Shown here piece after piece: positions 31,536-40,095 of a stretch of 64,000 nucleotides of DNA (its first letter is position 1; every line of letters starts with the position of its first letter). The notes beneath the pieces are model-generated. The model saw only the letters and a program-made list of their open reading frames with translations. It had not been told where the DNA came from and made no database searches. Made by a program: the position numbers and the translations under genes. Source of the stretch: Mesostigma viride (Eukaryota; Streptophyta; Mesostigmatophyceae; Mesostigmatales; Mesostigmataceae); assembly GCA_009746045.1 (NCBI GenBank), contig RPFO01000017.1, positions 1,387,001 through 1,451,000 of the forward strand, written 5' to 3'.

Positions 31536-31777
31536 CGGCCACTTCGTCTGACATTAGCTCAGAAGTAATTTCGTTTGTCCCAAAAACCTTGACCACGCCC
31601 TCTTCTTTCTGTGCCATCGCCTTTTTGATAGCGCGCTTTTTCTTCCCGGTGAGCGGCTTCTTCCTACAATAAAGCATGGCCGATTCGATGAATTCCCGGG
31701 GGACGTTTGCATGTGTGAAGAGTCATCCACTGCGATATCTCGAGCATCTCGGCGTCGGTGAACAGCGGGTTGCTCAT
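31429..31777 (-). pseudogene. Small basic viral protein, likely one-base frameshift
   Basis: An ATG at 31777, three bases after the stop of the zinc-finger gene, opens MSNPLFTDAEMLEISQWM and runs 36 codons to a stop. A one-base shift near 31715 would join it to the next frame (PREFIESAMLYCRKKPLTGK, then KKKRAIKKAMAQKEEG), open to 31429. The Lys-rich centre could bind nucleic acid. The last part overlaps the penton-like gene by about 107 bp, which suggests a second shift or a late stop. Function unknown. Confidence 0.5.
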
Positions 31778-31780
31778 GTG

Positions 31781-32281
31781 TTACTCTTCTGTGAGATTTT
31801 TTTCCGCGCCCTCTTTAGGGGCTCCCACAACCGTGTCGTGGATTCTGCGTAGATGAGTCAAAAGATTTTGTTCACTGGAAAATGTCGCTTTACATTTAGG
31901 CATAGGACATTTCCACCTCGTGCCCCCCACCTGGACTCGCTTTCCGACAGATACACCCGCAGGCTCGGGGGGTGCCGCCAGTCCCGCGTCGACGACAACC
32001 GGTTCAGGAGTCGCGACAGGTGTCGGTTGGGCATACGCGGACAACGGGGGGTACGCGACCGGTCTAGAGTTCGCCATGACTGACGCCATGAGAAGGGCGT
32101 CCTTGAACCCTCGCGCCTGTGCAACCTTGCCTTTGTTCACCGCTCTTCGGACCGGCGCGCTGTGGATGACAATGGTGTTGGTCGATGAAGCGGTCGCCTG
32201 CGACTGGGGTGCGATCTTTCGCTTGGGTTTTCCCCTTTTACTCGAAGGACGGCGCCGTGCTGATTTCTGACGCCTTGCCAT
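31781..32281 (-). CDS. Basic protein with C2H2 zinc finger
   Basis: 166 aa, ATG at 32281. The first ~25 residues are strongly basic (MARRQKSARRRPSSKRGKPK), the middle is Ala/Pro/Val-rich, and residues ~122-147 form one C2H2 finger: KCPMPKCKATFSSEQNLLTHLRRIH (C-x4-C-x12-H-x4-H). A DNA-binding core protein or a late transcription regulator are both reasonable. TTATAAAAATCTATGATT upstream could be its promoter. Confidence 0.75.
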   Translation of the reverse strand: MARRQKSARRRPSSKRGKPKRKIAPQSQATASSTNTIVIHSAPVRRAVNKGKVAQARGFKDALLMASVMANSRPVAYPPLSAYAQPTPVATPEPVVVDAGLAAPPEPAGVSVGKRVQVGGTRWKCPMPKCKATFSSEQNLLTHLRRIHDTVVGAPKEGAEKNLTEE

Positions 32282-32371
32282 TTCTGAATATAATCATAGA
32301 TTTTTATAACGTCCAAGTGAGGGTCTTGTTAGTCGACACGCCGTTTTGTCCAGCGCGTGACTTACACAATG

Positions 32372-32854
32372 TTAATTAGACAACCATATGCTTGTTGATG
32401 TGTCAGTGGTGATGCGAGGAATTCGCAATGCAATTTCAAACACCCCGTCATCCTCCTCGTATCCTGAAACAACATTCCAGTTGCTGCCAATTATAACGTT
32501 TACCGGCCAAACAGGCAGGCAGTTAGGCGTTAGGCGGTATGGGTTTGATATGTCGAGAATCGTGGGTGGGTTGTTAGCAAATGTCAATCTAACAAGGATA
32601 TTGGTCAACGCTGTCGGAAGAGTTAGTTCTGCTTGCGTGGCGGGGTCGTGAAAAGAAATCACAGCCTGGGGGGCGCCATGCCAAAACTGTGGGAGTGGAT
32701 AGTCGTATATGGGCTGCCTCAAACCGATCACAGAGTTCGCTTCCAATATCGTATGAGATATACGCCTAGTTTCGCGGACATCTTCATACAGGGCCACGTC
32801 CATCCCATGATTGCCGCCGATCGACTCCAGGCCTGAATCGTAGTAATAGCTCAT
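32372..32854 (-). CDS. Viral protein of unknown function, ~160 aa
   Basis: The ATG at 32854 (MSYYYDSGLESIGGN) is preferred; the frame opens 48 bp earlier only with a TTG. The start overlaps the stop of the upstream gene as ATGA (32854-32851), typical of compact viral gene pairs. Beta-rich with Asn/Pro loops; no domain recognised. Likely a virion protein from its place in the structural block. Confidence 0.65.
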   Translation of the reverse strand: MSYYYDSGLESIGGNHGMDVALYEDVRETRRISHTILEANSVIGLRQPIYDYPLPQFWHGAPQAVISFHDPATQAELTLPTALTNILVRLTFANNPPTILDISNPYRLTPNCLPVWPVNVIIGSNWNVVSGYEEDDGVFEIALRIPRITTDTSTSIWLSN

Positions 32855-33351
32855 GGAAGAAGCAAATAAAAGCGGGCTCGGGCCAGATATGGTTGGATCC
32901 AATATACTTGGAACGTCACGGTGGCCAAATGGACCATACCAGTAACTGGCAGATCAATCAATGAAGTATGATCGCAGGTTATATCTACGTATGATAGGGA
33001 CTTTGAAACCGTATTTGTTGAAAACCCTCCAATCCAAGCTTCTCCAACGACGACGTTGATGAGCGACGGATCGTTGCTCAACTTAGTGTTTGAAAATCCA
33101 AGTCTTACATAAAACTTCCTCACCGACTGACGAGCTGGTAGAATCCCATATATTTTGGCAGTATATTCGTTCATTTGCACGCCGTATTGAACATCCGGGC
33201 ACTTAACAACCGTTCGTATGACACTCTCATTCGTGAGTGTTAGCTCCTTGAACCAAGTATTCGCAACACCCGGCACGGGTTTCGTTACGCTATATTTCCC
33301 AAAAATGCTACAATTCCTCGACGAGGTGGACCTGTGACGCAGCTCCAACAC
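32851..33351 (-). CDS. Viral protein of unknown function, beta-rich, start unclear
   Basis: Open frame with no early ATG: at 33351 the codon is TTG, and the first in-frame ATG is at residue 60 (MNEYTAKIYG). The frame stays open upstream into the end of the next gene (IEFDSIKTNNPSGAYTTVGD), so a start may have been lost to a small indel near 33430. A TATAAAAACC motif lies near 33400. The protein shows alternating strands (VVGEAWIGGFSTNT). No family recognised. Confidence 0.55.
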   Translation of the reverse strand: MLELRHRSTSSRNCSIFGKYSVTKPVPGVANTWFKELTLTNESVIRTVVKCPDVQYGVQMNEYTAKIYGILPARQSVRKFYVRLGFSNTKLSNDPSLINVVVGEAWIGGFSTNTVSKSLSYVDITCDHTSLIDLPVTGMVHLATVTFQVYWIQPYLARARFYLLLP

Positions 33352-33407
33352 GTCGCCGACGGTTGTGTACGCTCCGGATGGGTTGTTGGTTTTTATAGAG
33401 TCGAACT

Positions 33408-35608
33408 CTATGTCTTGGAGGTCGTCCAGACATGCGCGCCGTGGTACTCTCCGCTTAAGTGGAAGACTGGTCGGAGGGGCATCGGAATGTACGGGTCAAG
33501 AATGTCTGTAGGAGTGGTTGTAAATATACCGGACGAGTTTGAGATTTTAGTCATGTCACTAAGTTCTTGAGGAGTTGTTTTGGATATATAACGCTCCACC
33601 TTCCCATCCGACTTTCTTCGAAATGCCACCCAGTAGCTGTTTTGTTGTCTCCATGATGAGTTTAACGTGTATCGAACCTTTGACTTCAGATTGTCAAACA
33701 GGTCAAGTGCATAGTCACTATGGTGGAGATTAATACCCAGCATACCCCAATGCGTCGTAGCCGCATTTCTCCAGTTCTGATGGGCATCCGTCGTTGCGGG
33801 ATGATATTTATTCGTCAAAGACATAGTATTTTCCGCGAACGAGACGAAAGCATCATTGCTGCCCAAATATAGCTGAAAACACAATAGAAATGGGCCGTCT
33901 ATGAGCTGCTCTGAAAAAACAACACATTTGCTTGGTGCCGGAGTGGCTGTTTTTACCAAAAAGAATTTTTCGGGAGATCCTTCAAAGTAGTATTTCGAAG
34001 CTTCTGTTTGCAGCGTGGTCACGGAGTGGCGCGAGAATGATTCTAGAGAATGGAGCGTCGTAGCGGGCCCATATATCTCCACGGTCTCCCCTGATAGGTT
34101 TGGCGAGTCCTTTGCGGTTATAATCCTATATCTGAGTTCTACATCATCGCCTTCTGATGGGTTTTGGAACGTTGTTGTCGTCAACGTCCCGTCCAACACC
34201 GCTTGAGACACCCCGTTCGCCATCAGATGAAAACCGGTGAGAGGATTCAACGACTTCCCCCATCCAACGCCATGGTCTGCGTACACTCCGTTAATCGAGA
34301 TTTTTACAGGATTGAGGTACGAAATGTACGAACTCGGGGTCCGGATGCCGGGGTGAAGCTGGCTCATTTTCGAAACGCATATCAACATCCCCCCTTTTTG
34401 GGTGCTACATGCGGTAAGGGTGGAGTCGTTGTATACGTCTATCTCATAGTTCAAAAACTTATTACTATCTGCCGCTACTGGCGCGGTGATTACGGCGTCT
34501 TCCCCGCGCAGTCCTCCGTTTTGCGAGAGGGAGACTCCGCCGATCGTAGGGGTGGTCGGCGTGAGCTGTGTGGAATTCATGTACCATCTGAGGGGAAGTT
34601 TGCGTTGGTACGCGAACGGGGTCGTCATCTTAATGCCCTGTTTGAGGGTCGTACCCTCCACTACCTCCCATGTAGCATTGGCGGGAGTGGTGCTCCAGTG
34701 GAATGCGTTCAAAGGTTCAATCGGTCCCATTCTCCAATCCGTGAGTGGCGAGTAGGTACGCGTGATGGTGAACGATCTCCCAGTTAGTGAAGGCGGCGGT
34801 TGTCGTCGCGGATCGTGGAGAAAGACAACAACTCCACGCGGAGAGGGAGGCCGTTGAATCGAGATCCTCCGAGTCCGAAGAACGCATCGGAAAAATACGG
34901 ATATCCCACTGTGCCATCCACGACGTTGTCGCTCGTGGCCGATTGGGTGGCATGATAGTCGCGATACGTATATTTACAAATCCCACTCGCGTCGCCTTTA
35001 GTAACGTTATAGGGAAGCTGAACTCGCACATCCTGGTCGTTGATGACGCTGAACGCGTTTTGGTGCGACACGGTCGTCCCGTCTTCGAGATGAAGGACGA
35101 AATCCCCGTTCAAATTAGTTATCGACGTGGTGCCTACTCCGTGTTGGTCGAAAAGATAGTCCAGTTGCGCGCGGGTCAGGACTCTGCCGCCGGGGTCTAG
35201 CAGCGTGTCAGGGCTGAAGTCGAAGACGTGGTACTGGTTTGCTCCCACTTTCGCCGTAAGGTACGGTTCGTTTAGAGTGAGATCGTCGACTGTCGTAGTG
35301 CCTTCTTTGAAATACGAATACCCGTTCACGACGAGGTTGTAGGCGAGTTCCGATGGGTCACTCGCGGTTTCGTCGTCGTAATCGTCTCCGAGTCGCAAAT
35401 TTGTCGGTTGGCTTGGATAAAAAATTTTGAATCCGTCCACGACAAGAGACTGATCAAATGGGTGCGACTTGCTCAGAAGTAACGACACGCTAGTCTCAAG
35501 CCCGTCGATATCTGTTTCGACAGCAGAAACACGCTCCTCCATCTCGGGGTCGAGCGTTAACCCGGTAGCGAGATTTGTCGGTCTGCTCAGGGTTGTAAGC
35601 ACGACCAT
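33408..35608 (-). pseudogene. Large viral structural protein, ~730 aa, one frameshift
   Basis: Two abutting open frames: 35608-34784 (274 aa, ATG at 35608) and a second frame open from about 34830 to 33408. The second frame reads naturally upstream of its first ATG (SLTGRSFTITRTYSPLTDWR), so a single one-base shift near 34795 probably splits one gene. The N-terminus has a short coiled coil (MEERVSAVETDIDGLETSVS), then a strand-rich region repeating VVNGYSYF/VVDGFKIFY; the C-terminal part is a large beta-rich region with no recognised family. Length, coiled coil and location suggest a fibre or other surface protein. Confidence 0.6.
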
Positions 35609-35633
35609 TTATTATCTACCGTAGAATATAAAC
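35609..35633. promoter_or_regulatory. 25-bp divergent promoter region
   Basis: Only 25 bp separate the start codons of the leftward (35608) and rightward (35634) gene blocks. They include the symmetric TCTACcGTAGA and A+T-rich arms (TTATTA..., ...ATATAA) on each side. Confidence 0.5.
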
Positions 35634-36161
35634 ATGGCCTCTGAGGCTTCAGAGACCCCAACGAGCTTCCAGGACGAGACCTTCGCCGAGACGCGGGAAG
35701 AGCAGGTGGACCTGGTCAGGACGATTCGAAAAGGACAGCCGTTGAACGACGAACAGAAAAAGGCCCTACGTGACAAGATGAGGATTTATCAACAGCGCTC
35801 AAAGGCAGAGAGGGAGAAGAGACGGAACGATGAAAAGGAGGCAGAGATAACAAAGCGCAAGGTCCTCGCGAAGGAACTGGAAATCCAGCGACAAAGGCTC
35901 GTTGAACTCGAGCTGCAAGAAGCTCGAAACAAATCGCGCATCGAACGCCTTCTTGCGGAAGACAGCGTCGCCTCGACACCCGCCGACACGCCGAAACCGA
36001 GACGGGGGAGAAAACCAAGGGAATCGGAGCCGGACACCCCGCCACCCCCGATCAAGACCCGCCAGCTTCCACCGCCACCCCCGCCCCCTGTCGCGATGAC
36101 CCCGTACGAGATTCGTATGGCCGCCATCCGCGCATCACTCCTCGCTTCACTGGACGAATAA
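35634..36161 (+). CDS. Coiled-coil viral protein, 175 aa
   Basis: ATG at 35634, intact, TAA overlapping AATAAA. Residues ~30-110 are a long charged helix (RDKMRIYQQRSKAEREKRRN). Then comes a basic patch PKPRRGRKPRESEP resembling an AT-hook, then a run of Pro (PPPPPPP) and a final helix. First gene of the rightward block, 12 bp before the packaging ATPase. Role unknown. Confidence 0.7.
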   Translation: MASEASETPTSFQDETFAETREEQVDLVRTIRKGQPLNDEQKKALRDKMRIYQQRSKAEREKRRNDEKEAEITKRKVLAKELEIQRQRLVELELQEARNKSRIERLLAEDSVASTPADTPKPRRGRKPRESEPDTPPPPIKTRQLPPPPPPPVAMTPYEIRMAAIRASLLASLDE

Positions 36162-36367
36162 ATGTCTTAAGAATGGTAATGGCTATCATCGAAGAGCGGC
36201 GAATTCATTCGTTGGAGAACCGGGATATAAAGCAACGATACGCCCCTCAGCGTCCCGCCCCGCAAAACATGCCGAGCTTGCACTTCATTGCCAACTTTTG
36301 TGGGGCGAGGCGTTCGGGAAAAACAACTGCGGCGGTCAACATGGCGAAGACTTATTTCACTAACAAC

Positions 36368-36378
36368 TCATTCGACAA
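36368..36378 (+). repeat. Target site duplication, left copy (LINE in ATPase)
   Basis: TCATTCGACAA, repeated exactly at 38426-38436. Confidence 0.93.
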
Positions 36379-38425
36379 TTAATTAATTAATTATCAACAT
36401 CGCTCCGTTGGGAGTCAATGTAGCGCATATCCCTGAGAAGGGGCATATGGCTTTTAATACATCCTAGGCTACTTCATGCAAGGGTGGGAATGTAAGCTAC
36501 CCTTGCTCTAGGTGCACCAGGGCACCTGCACCCTCATGGTCTATCACGCTATGCCCGGGTAAGGGGGGGAGCATGCCTGTGAGGGAGGAAGATCAGCATG
36601 GCTATACAAGAGCTAGGACATGGCTGCTCGACAGAGAGCATCTCTCTGCATGGCATAGCATGGCTAAATTCTTAATGCAACATCCATGGGGGGGTCCCAT
36701 TATAGGCATGGCTTGGCTAAACATAGCCAGGGCGTAGCATGGCTGTACTAGGCTATGGCTGGTGGTGGACCGTGCGTTGGCGGCACGTGACTAGGTGTGT
36801 TGGCACAGCTAGGCAAATAGTCTAGGCATGGCTGCCTTAGCGGCAGTGACGCCAAGGGTTACAATCTAGGGCTATTGCTATTCTAGCCCGCTGGGGGCGT
36901 CCACATCTTGTGGTTGATCATCAGGTCCCCGCCCCTCCAGTACACCTTGGGCTTCTGGGGGTCCTGCTTATGGCGGAGGTGTTCCGGCCACAGGTCGCGT
37001 CGCTGCTGTTGCTGAGCGGGGGTGAGGTCGTCATCCAGCGTCCAGGTGAGGTCGTGCAACCGCTTGCGACGAGAGAGGAACCGCTGCTTATCCTCAGGGG
37101 AGGGGAAGGTGAGGAGGACTGGTGGGGGAGCCGCCTTGTCCCGTGAGTGGGGAAGGCGGTGGCACCCGCTCAGTGCTACCTCACCTACCAGGCCCATGAG
37201 GGTAAGAAGCTGGTTCTTGAGCTCGTCAGCAAGAGAGGTTGACGTCTCACCTGGCTTCTGGGGGAAGCGACGTAGCACCACTCGGCACTCGCGGCGAGCG
37301 CGGTCGGTGACCTCCCGTTGCTGGGCCTGGCGGTGGTTCTCCAGCTCCTGGAGCTTTGTGGCGATGGCGTCGGTGGTGGAGGCGGTCGCTGACCGCAGCA
37401 GGTCCGCGTAGGAGAGCGGCGGGAGGTCGCCAGCATCCTGCCGGGGTGGCTGGGATGCAATGGTGGCCGTCTGCTCCGCTATCTTGGGGACCTGTGTGGC
37501 CAGGGCCTCGGTGTGGGCGGTGATGGCCTCAAGCTTCTTCAGGAGCACGCCACACTTTCCCTCCACCTGGTTAAGGCGAGAGACAAGTGTAGCATGCTTT
37601 TCCGAAGCCTGCTCCGCGGTGTGTAGAGCCGTGAACTGGGGTTGGAGCTTGTGGACGACCTTGGTTTCCACGTTGGAGACCCGGGCCTCGACCTTGTTGA
37701 GCGTGGTGTTCAGCGATGTCAGCTGCTCGGCCAGCGGCCAGGTCACGTGCTCCTCCAGCACTGCGCGGAGGTCATCCTTGCAGAGGGAGGAAGCCGATGG
37801 GGCTGCCGGCTGTGCGGGGGCTGGGGTGCGGAGCGTGCGGGTGAGGTCGGAGAGGTGGCTCTGGAATTGGCTGGTCAAGATAATCAGGCGTTGTTGTACT
37901 TCGTCCAAAGCATAGAGCCAGGACATGTCTCCATTGTAGTCGATAGCCGCCCCCCCCTTGGGCACGAAGAGCTTCCGCTCCTGTTCGAGGAACTGGAGAA
38001 CCTCAATGCATTCCTGCGGCGACAATTCTTGCCACACGGTCCAGCCGAAGCGTCGGTCGCCGGGGAGGAACTTGCTCCAGTTGCGAGCGTGGCAGGGTTT
38101 CTTGGGCTCAGGCGAGGCGCTGGGCGATGGGGCTGCTGGCGGTGGGTTGGCGAGCCCAGGCGGCTGGGCAAGAACGATGGCGAGCGGGTTGGGCTGGGAG
38201 CCGGTAAGCTCCTTTTCCAAACCCCGTTTTGCTTTAGAGGTCGTCATAGCTGCCTGTCACGTGATAACTTCCGCAATACTGCGTTTCAGCCGTAACCGAT
38301 TATACTGGCGGGTGCGTCTCAAAAAAGCGCATCGAATGCGAGTGGTCTGACCGAATTTGGGGCTCAGATGCAAAAGATCTGAACTCCGCCGTCAGCCATA
38401 CCGCCGTCAGCCATTTTCGTTGCCG
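36379..38425 (-). mobile_element. Full-length ORF1-only LINE-like element, copy 2, inside the ATPase
   Basis: 2047 bp bounded by TCATTCGACAA on both sides. On the minus strand: ~180-bp leader, one intact ORF, ~0.5-kb 3' untranslated region and a (TTAA)n tail at 36379-36393. The leader shares CTCCGCCGTCAGCCA-type sequence with copies 1 and 3, and the 3' end shares the CTCCGTTGGGAG and CCCTGAGAAGGGGCAT blocks. There is no reverse transcriptase frame, yet the ends and duplication are those of a complete insertion. Confidence 0.9.
36883..38247 (-). CDS. Intact LINE ORF1 protein, copy 2
   Basis: 454 aa with ATG at 38247. Order: Pro/Ser-rich N-terminus, a globular part, a long coiled coil (VEARVSNVETKVVHKLQPQ, residues ~185-300), an RRM-like domain (ECRVVLRRFPQKPGE, RLPHSRDKAAPPPVLLTF, FLSRRKRLHDLTWTL), and the family's C-terminal block DDDLTPAQQQQRRDLWPEHL ending NHKMWTPPAG. 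It is the only uninterrupted ORF1 here, from a different subfamily than copies 1, 3 and 4. Likely binds its own transcript and needs reverse transcriptase from another element. Confidence 0.85.
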   Translation of the reverse strand: MTTSKAKRGLEKELTGSQPNPLAIVLAQPPGLANPPPAAPSPSASPEPKKPCHARNWSKFLPGDRRFGWTVWQELSPQECIEVLQFLEQERKLFVPKGGAAIDYNGDMSWLYALDEVQQRLIILTSQFQSHLSDLTRTLRTPAPAQPAAPSASSLCKDDLRAVLEEHVTWPLAEQLTSLNTTLNKVEARVSNVETKVVHKLQPQFTALHTAEQASEKHATLVSRLNQVEGKCGVLLKKLEAITAHTEALATQVPKIAEQTATIASQPPRQDAGDLPPLSYADLLRSATASTTDAIATKLQELENHRQAQQREVTDRARRECRVVLRRFPQKPGETSTSLADELKNQLLTLMGLVGEVALSGCHRLPHSRDKAAPPPVLLTFPSPEDKQRFLSRRKRLHDLTWTLDDDLTPAQQQQRRDLWPEHLRHKQDPQKPKVYWRGGDLMINHKMWTPPAG

Positions 38426-38436
38426 TCATTCGACAA
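38426..38436 (+). repeat. Target site duplication, right copy
   Basis: TCATTCGACAA, identical to 36368-36378. Confidence 0.93.
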
Positions 38437-39183
38437 GCTCTACCTTATCAGTGGATCCGCACACACGGAGCCAAAGTACAAAGAGCTCCCCGAGCCAGTG
38501 ATGGAGATGGAAGTGTACTCCAACCTGGCATTCGATGGGATGGTGGATCACATCAAATCTGACCTCCACGAGTACGAGCGGTACAAGGACGATCTCAAGG
38601 TTTGGGAAGCGTTCCAGCGCGAATACATCCACGGAAAGAAAAACGAAGATTTGATGGAGCTGTCGATGTATCTGCGTCTAGACGCCATGAACTGGACGAA
38701 ACCCGAGACCAGATTCTAGCACGGTCCTCCGAGCTCGCTGATTCTCGTTGACGATATGCAAGGGAGCGCACTCTACCAAAGCTCTTCCAAGAACGCTGTC
38801 GCGGCTTTTGCTTTCAAGCACAGGCATTTCCTAACGAGTATGATTTTCCTTACGCAAGCGTACACCAGCGGTGGTGTCCCTAGAGCAGTGCGAGCCAATA
38901 TCAGTTTTCTGGCTCTTTTTCGCACAAAAGACCACAGGGCCGCGCGTCACATCGCGGAAGAGAGCGCAGGAGCCGTGGCGCCAGACGAGTTTCTCGCGCT
39001 GTGGGATCACGCCGTCAAGGACGACCCTCATAGCTTTTTCGGGATCGACTTCGACCAACGCGACCCGAAAAAAATGTTTCGAAAGAACTTCAATGTTTTC
39101 TTGTCGATAAAATAAATTTCTCTGATTATAATATAACATGAATCCTTCGCCCGCAAAACGATACACTGGCGTCGAGAAGGAGT

Positions 39184-40095
39184 AGTTGTACAAGCTACTG
39201 CTTATACTTTTTACAGTATGCGGAAACCCTTTTGCTAAGGTTAACGCATATTCTTACATCCTGCGCAGGATGTAAGAATATGCGTTAACCTTAGCAAAAG
39301 GGTTTCCGCATACTGTAAAAAGTATAAGCAGTAGCTTGTACAACTTAGAACCAGCGCGGCGCGGAAGTCACGGGTTCGAAACCTCGTGGGGTCAGTGCCG
39401 AGTAGGGATTATTTGGGAGGATCCGCCGGGGCACCGGTCGGACCTAATTAATCGCCTAGCGAGGTAGATATCGAACCTATCGAATTAGTAATTCGATGCG
39501 GAAGTAAACCCTAGCTAGGGAGCCGCTTAATATTCCGCCCCAACGCGCAAAGGTTTTAAGTTGTACAAGCTACTGCTTATACTTTTTACAGTATGCGGAA
39601 ACCCTTTTGCTAAGGTTAACGCATATTCTTACATCCTGCGCAGGATGTAAGAATATGCGTTAACCTTAGCAAAAGGGTTTCCGCATACTGTAAAAAGTAT
39701 AAGCAGTAGCTTGTACAACTTAGAACCAGCGCGGCGCGGAAGTCACGGGTTCGAAACCTCGTGGGGTCAGTGCCGAGTAGGGATTATTTGGGAGGATCCG
39801 CCGGGGCACCGGTCGGACCTAATTAATCGCCTAGCGAGGTAGATATCGAACCTATCGAATTAGTAATTCGATGCGGAAGTAAACCCTAGCTAGGGAGCCG
39901 CTTAATATTCCGCCCCAACGCGCAAAGGTTTTAAGTTGTACAAGCTACTGCTTATACTTTTTACAGTATGCGGAAACCCTTTTGCTAAGGTTAACGCATA
40001 TTCTTACATCCTGCGCAGGATGTAAGAATATGCGTTAACCTTAGCAAAAGGGTTTCCGCATACTGTAAAAAGTATAAGCAGTAGCTTGTACAACT
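39184..40095. mobile_element. 912-bp palindrome-repeat insertion (foldback-like element)
   Basis: Alternates three copies of a perfect 162-bp palindrome (39184-39345, 39559-39720, 39934-40095) with two identical 213-bp spacers (39346-39558, 39721-39933). Both ends are therefore the same palindrome. GGAGT occurs at 39179-39183 and 40096-40100, consistent with a 5-bp target duplication. No coding capacity. The palindrome ends AGTTGTACAAG/CTTGTACAACT. Confidence 0.9.
39346..39558. repeat. 213-bp spacer unit between palindromes (second copy at 39721-39933)
   Basis: Two copies without visible difference. Contains GGTTCGAAACC, which matches the Pol III B-box consensus GGTTCGANNCC, inside a short stem (CACGGG / CTCGTG). 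No matching A box or tRNA fold was found, so it is recorded as a repeat, not a tRNA gene. Confidence 0.85.

Larger units (their letters stand above)
36173..39115 (+). pseudogene. A32-type packaging ATPase, split by a LINE and a nonsense codon
   Basis: The 5' part (36173-36378) ends shortly after a Walker A, FCGARRSGKTTAAVN. The gene resumes at 38437 after a 2047-bp insertion, in the same frame once one copy of the 11-bp target duplication is discounted. A TAG at 38717-38719 breaks the frame, and directly after it comes Walker B, LILVDDMQGS (about 38738-38767), then HFLTSMIFLTQAYTSGGVPR as the sensor-like region, and the frame ends at 39115 with TAAATAAATT. Motifs and order match the FtsK/HerA-type DNA packaging ATPases of double jelly-roll viruses. 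Total coding length about 300 codons. Confidence 0.85.

Noticed and set aside
39346-39558. tRNA gene in the palindrome spacer
   Set aside because: Only the B box fits; no acceptor stem, D-arm or anticodon arm can be drawn.
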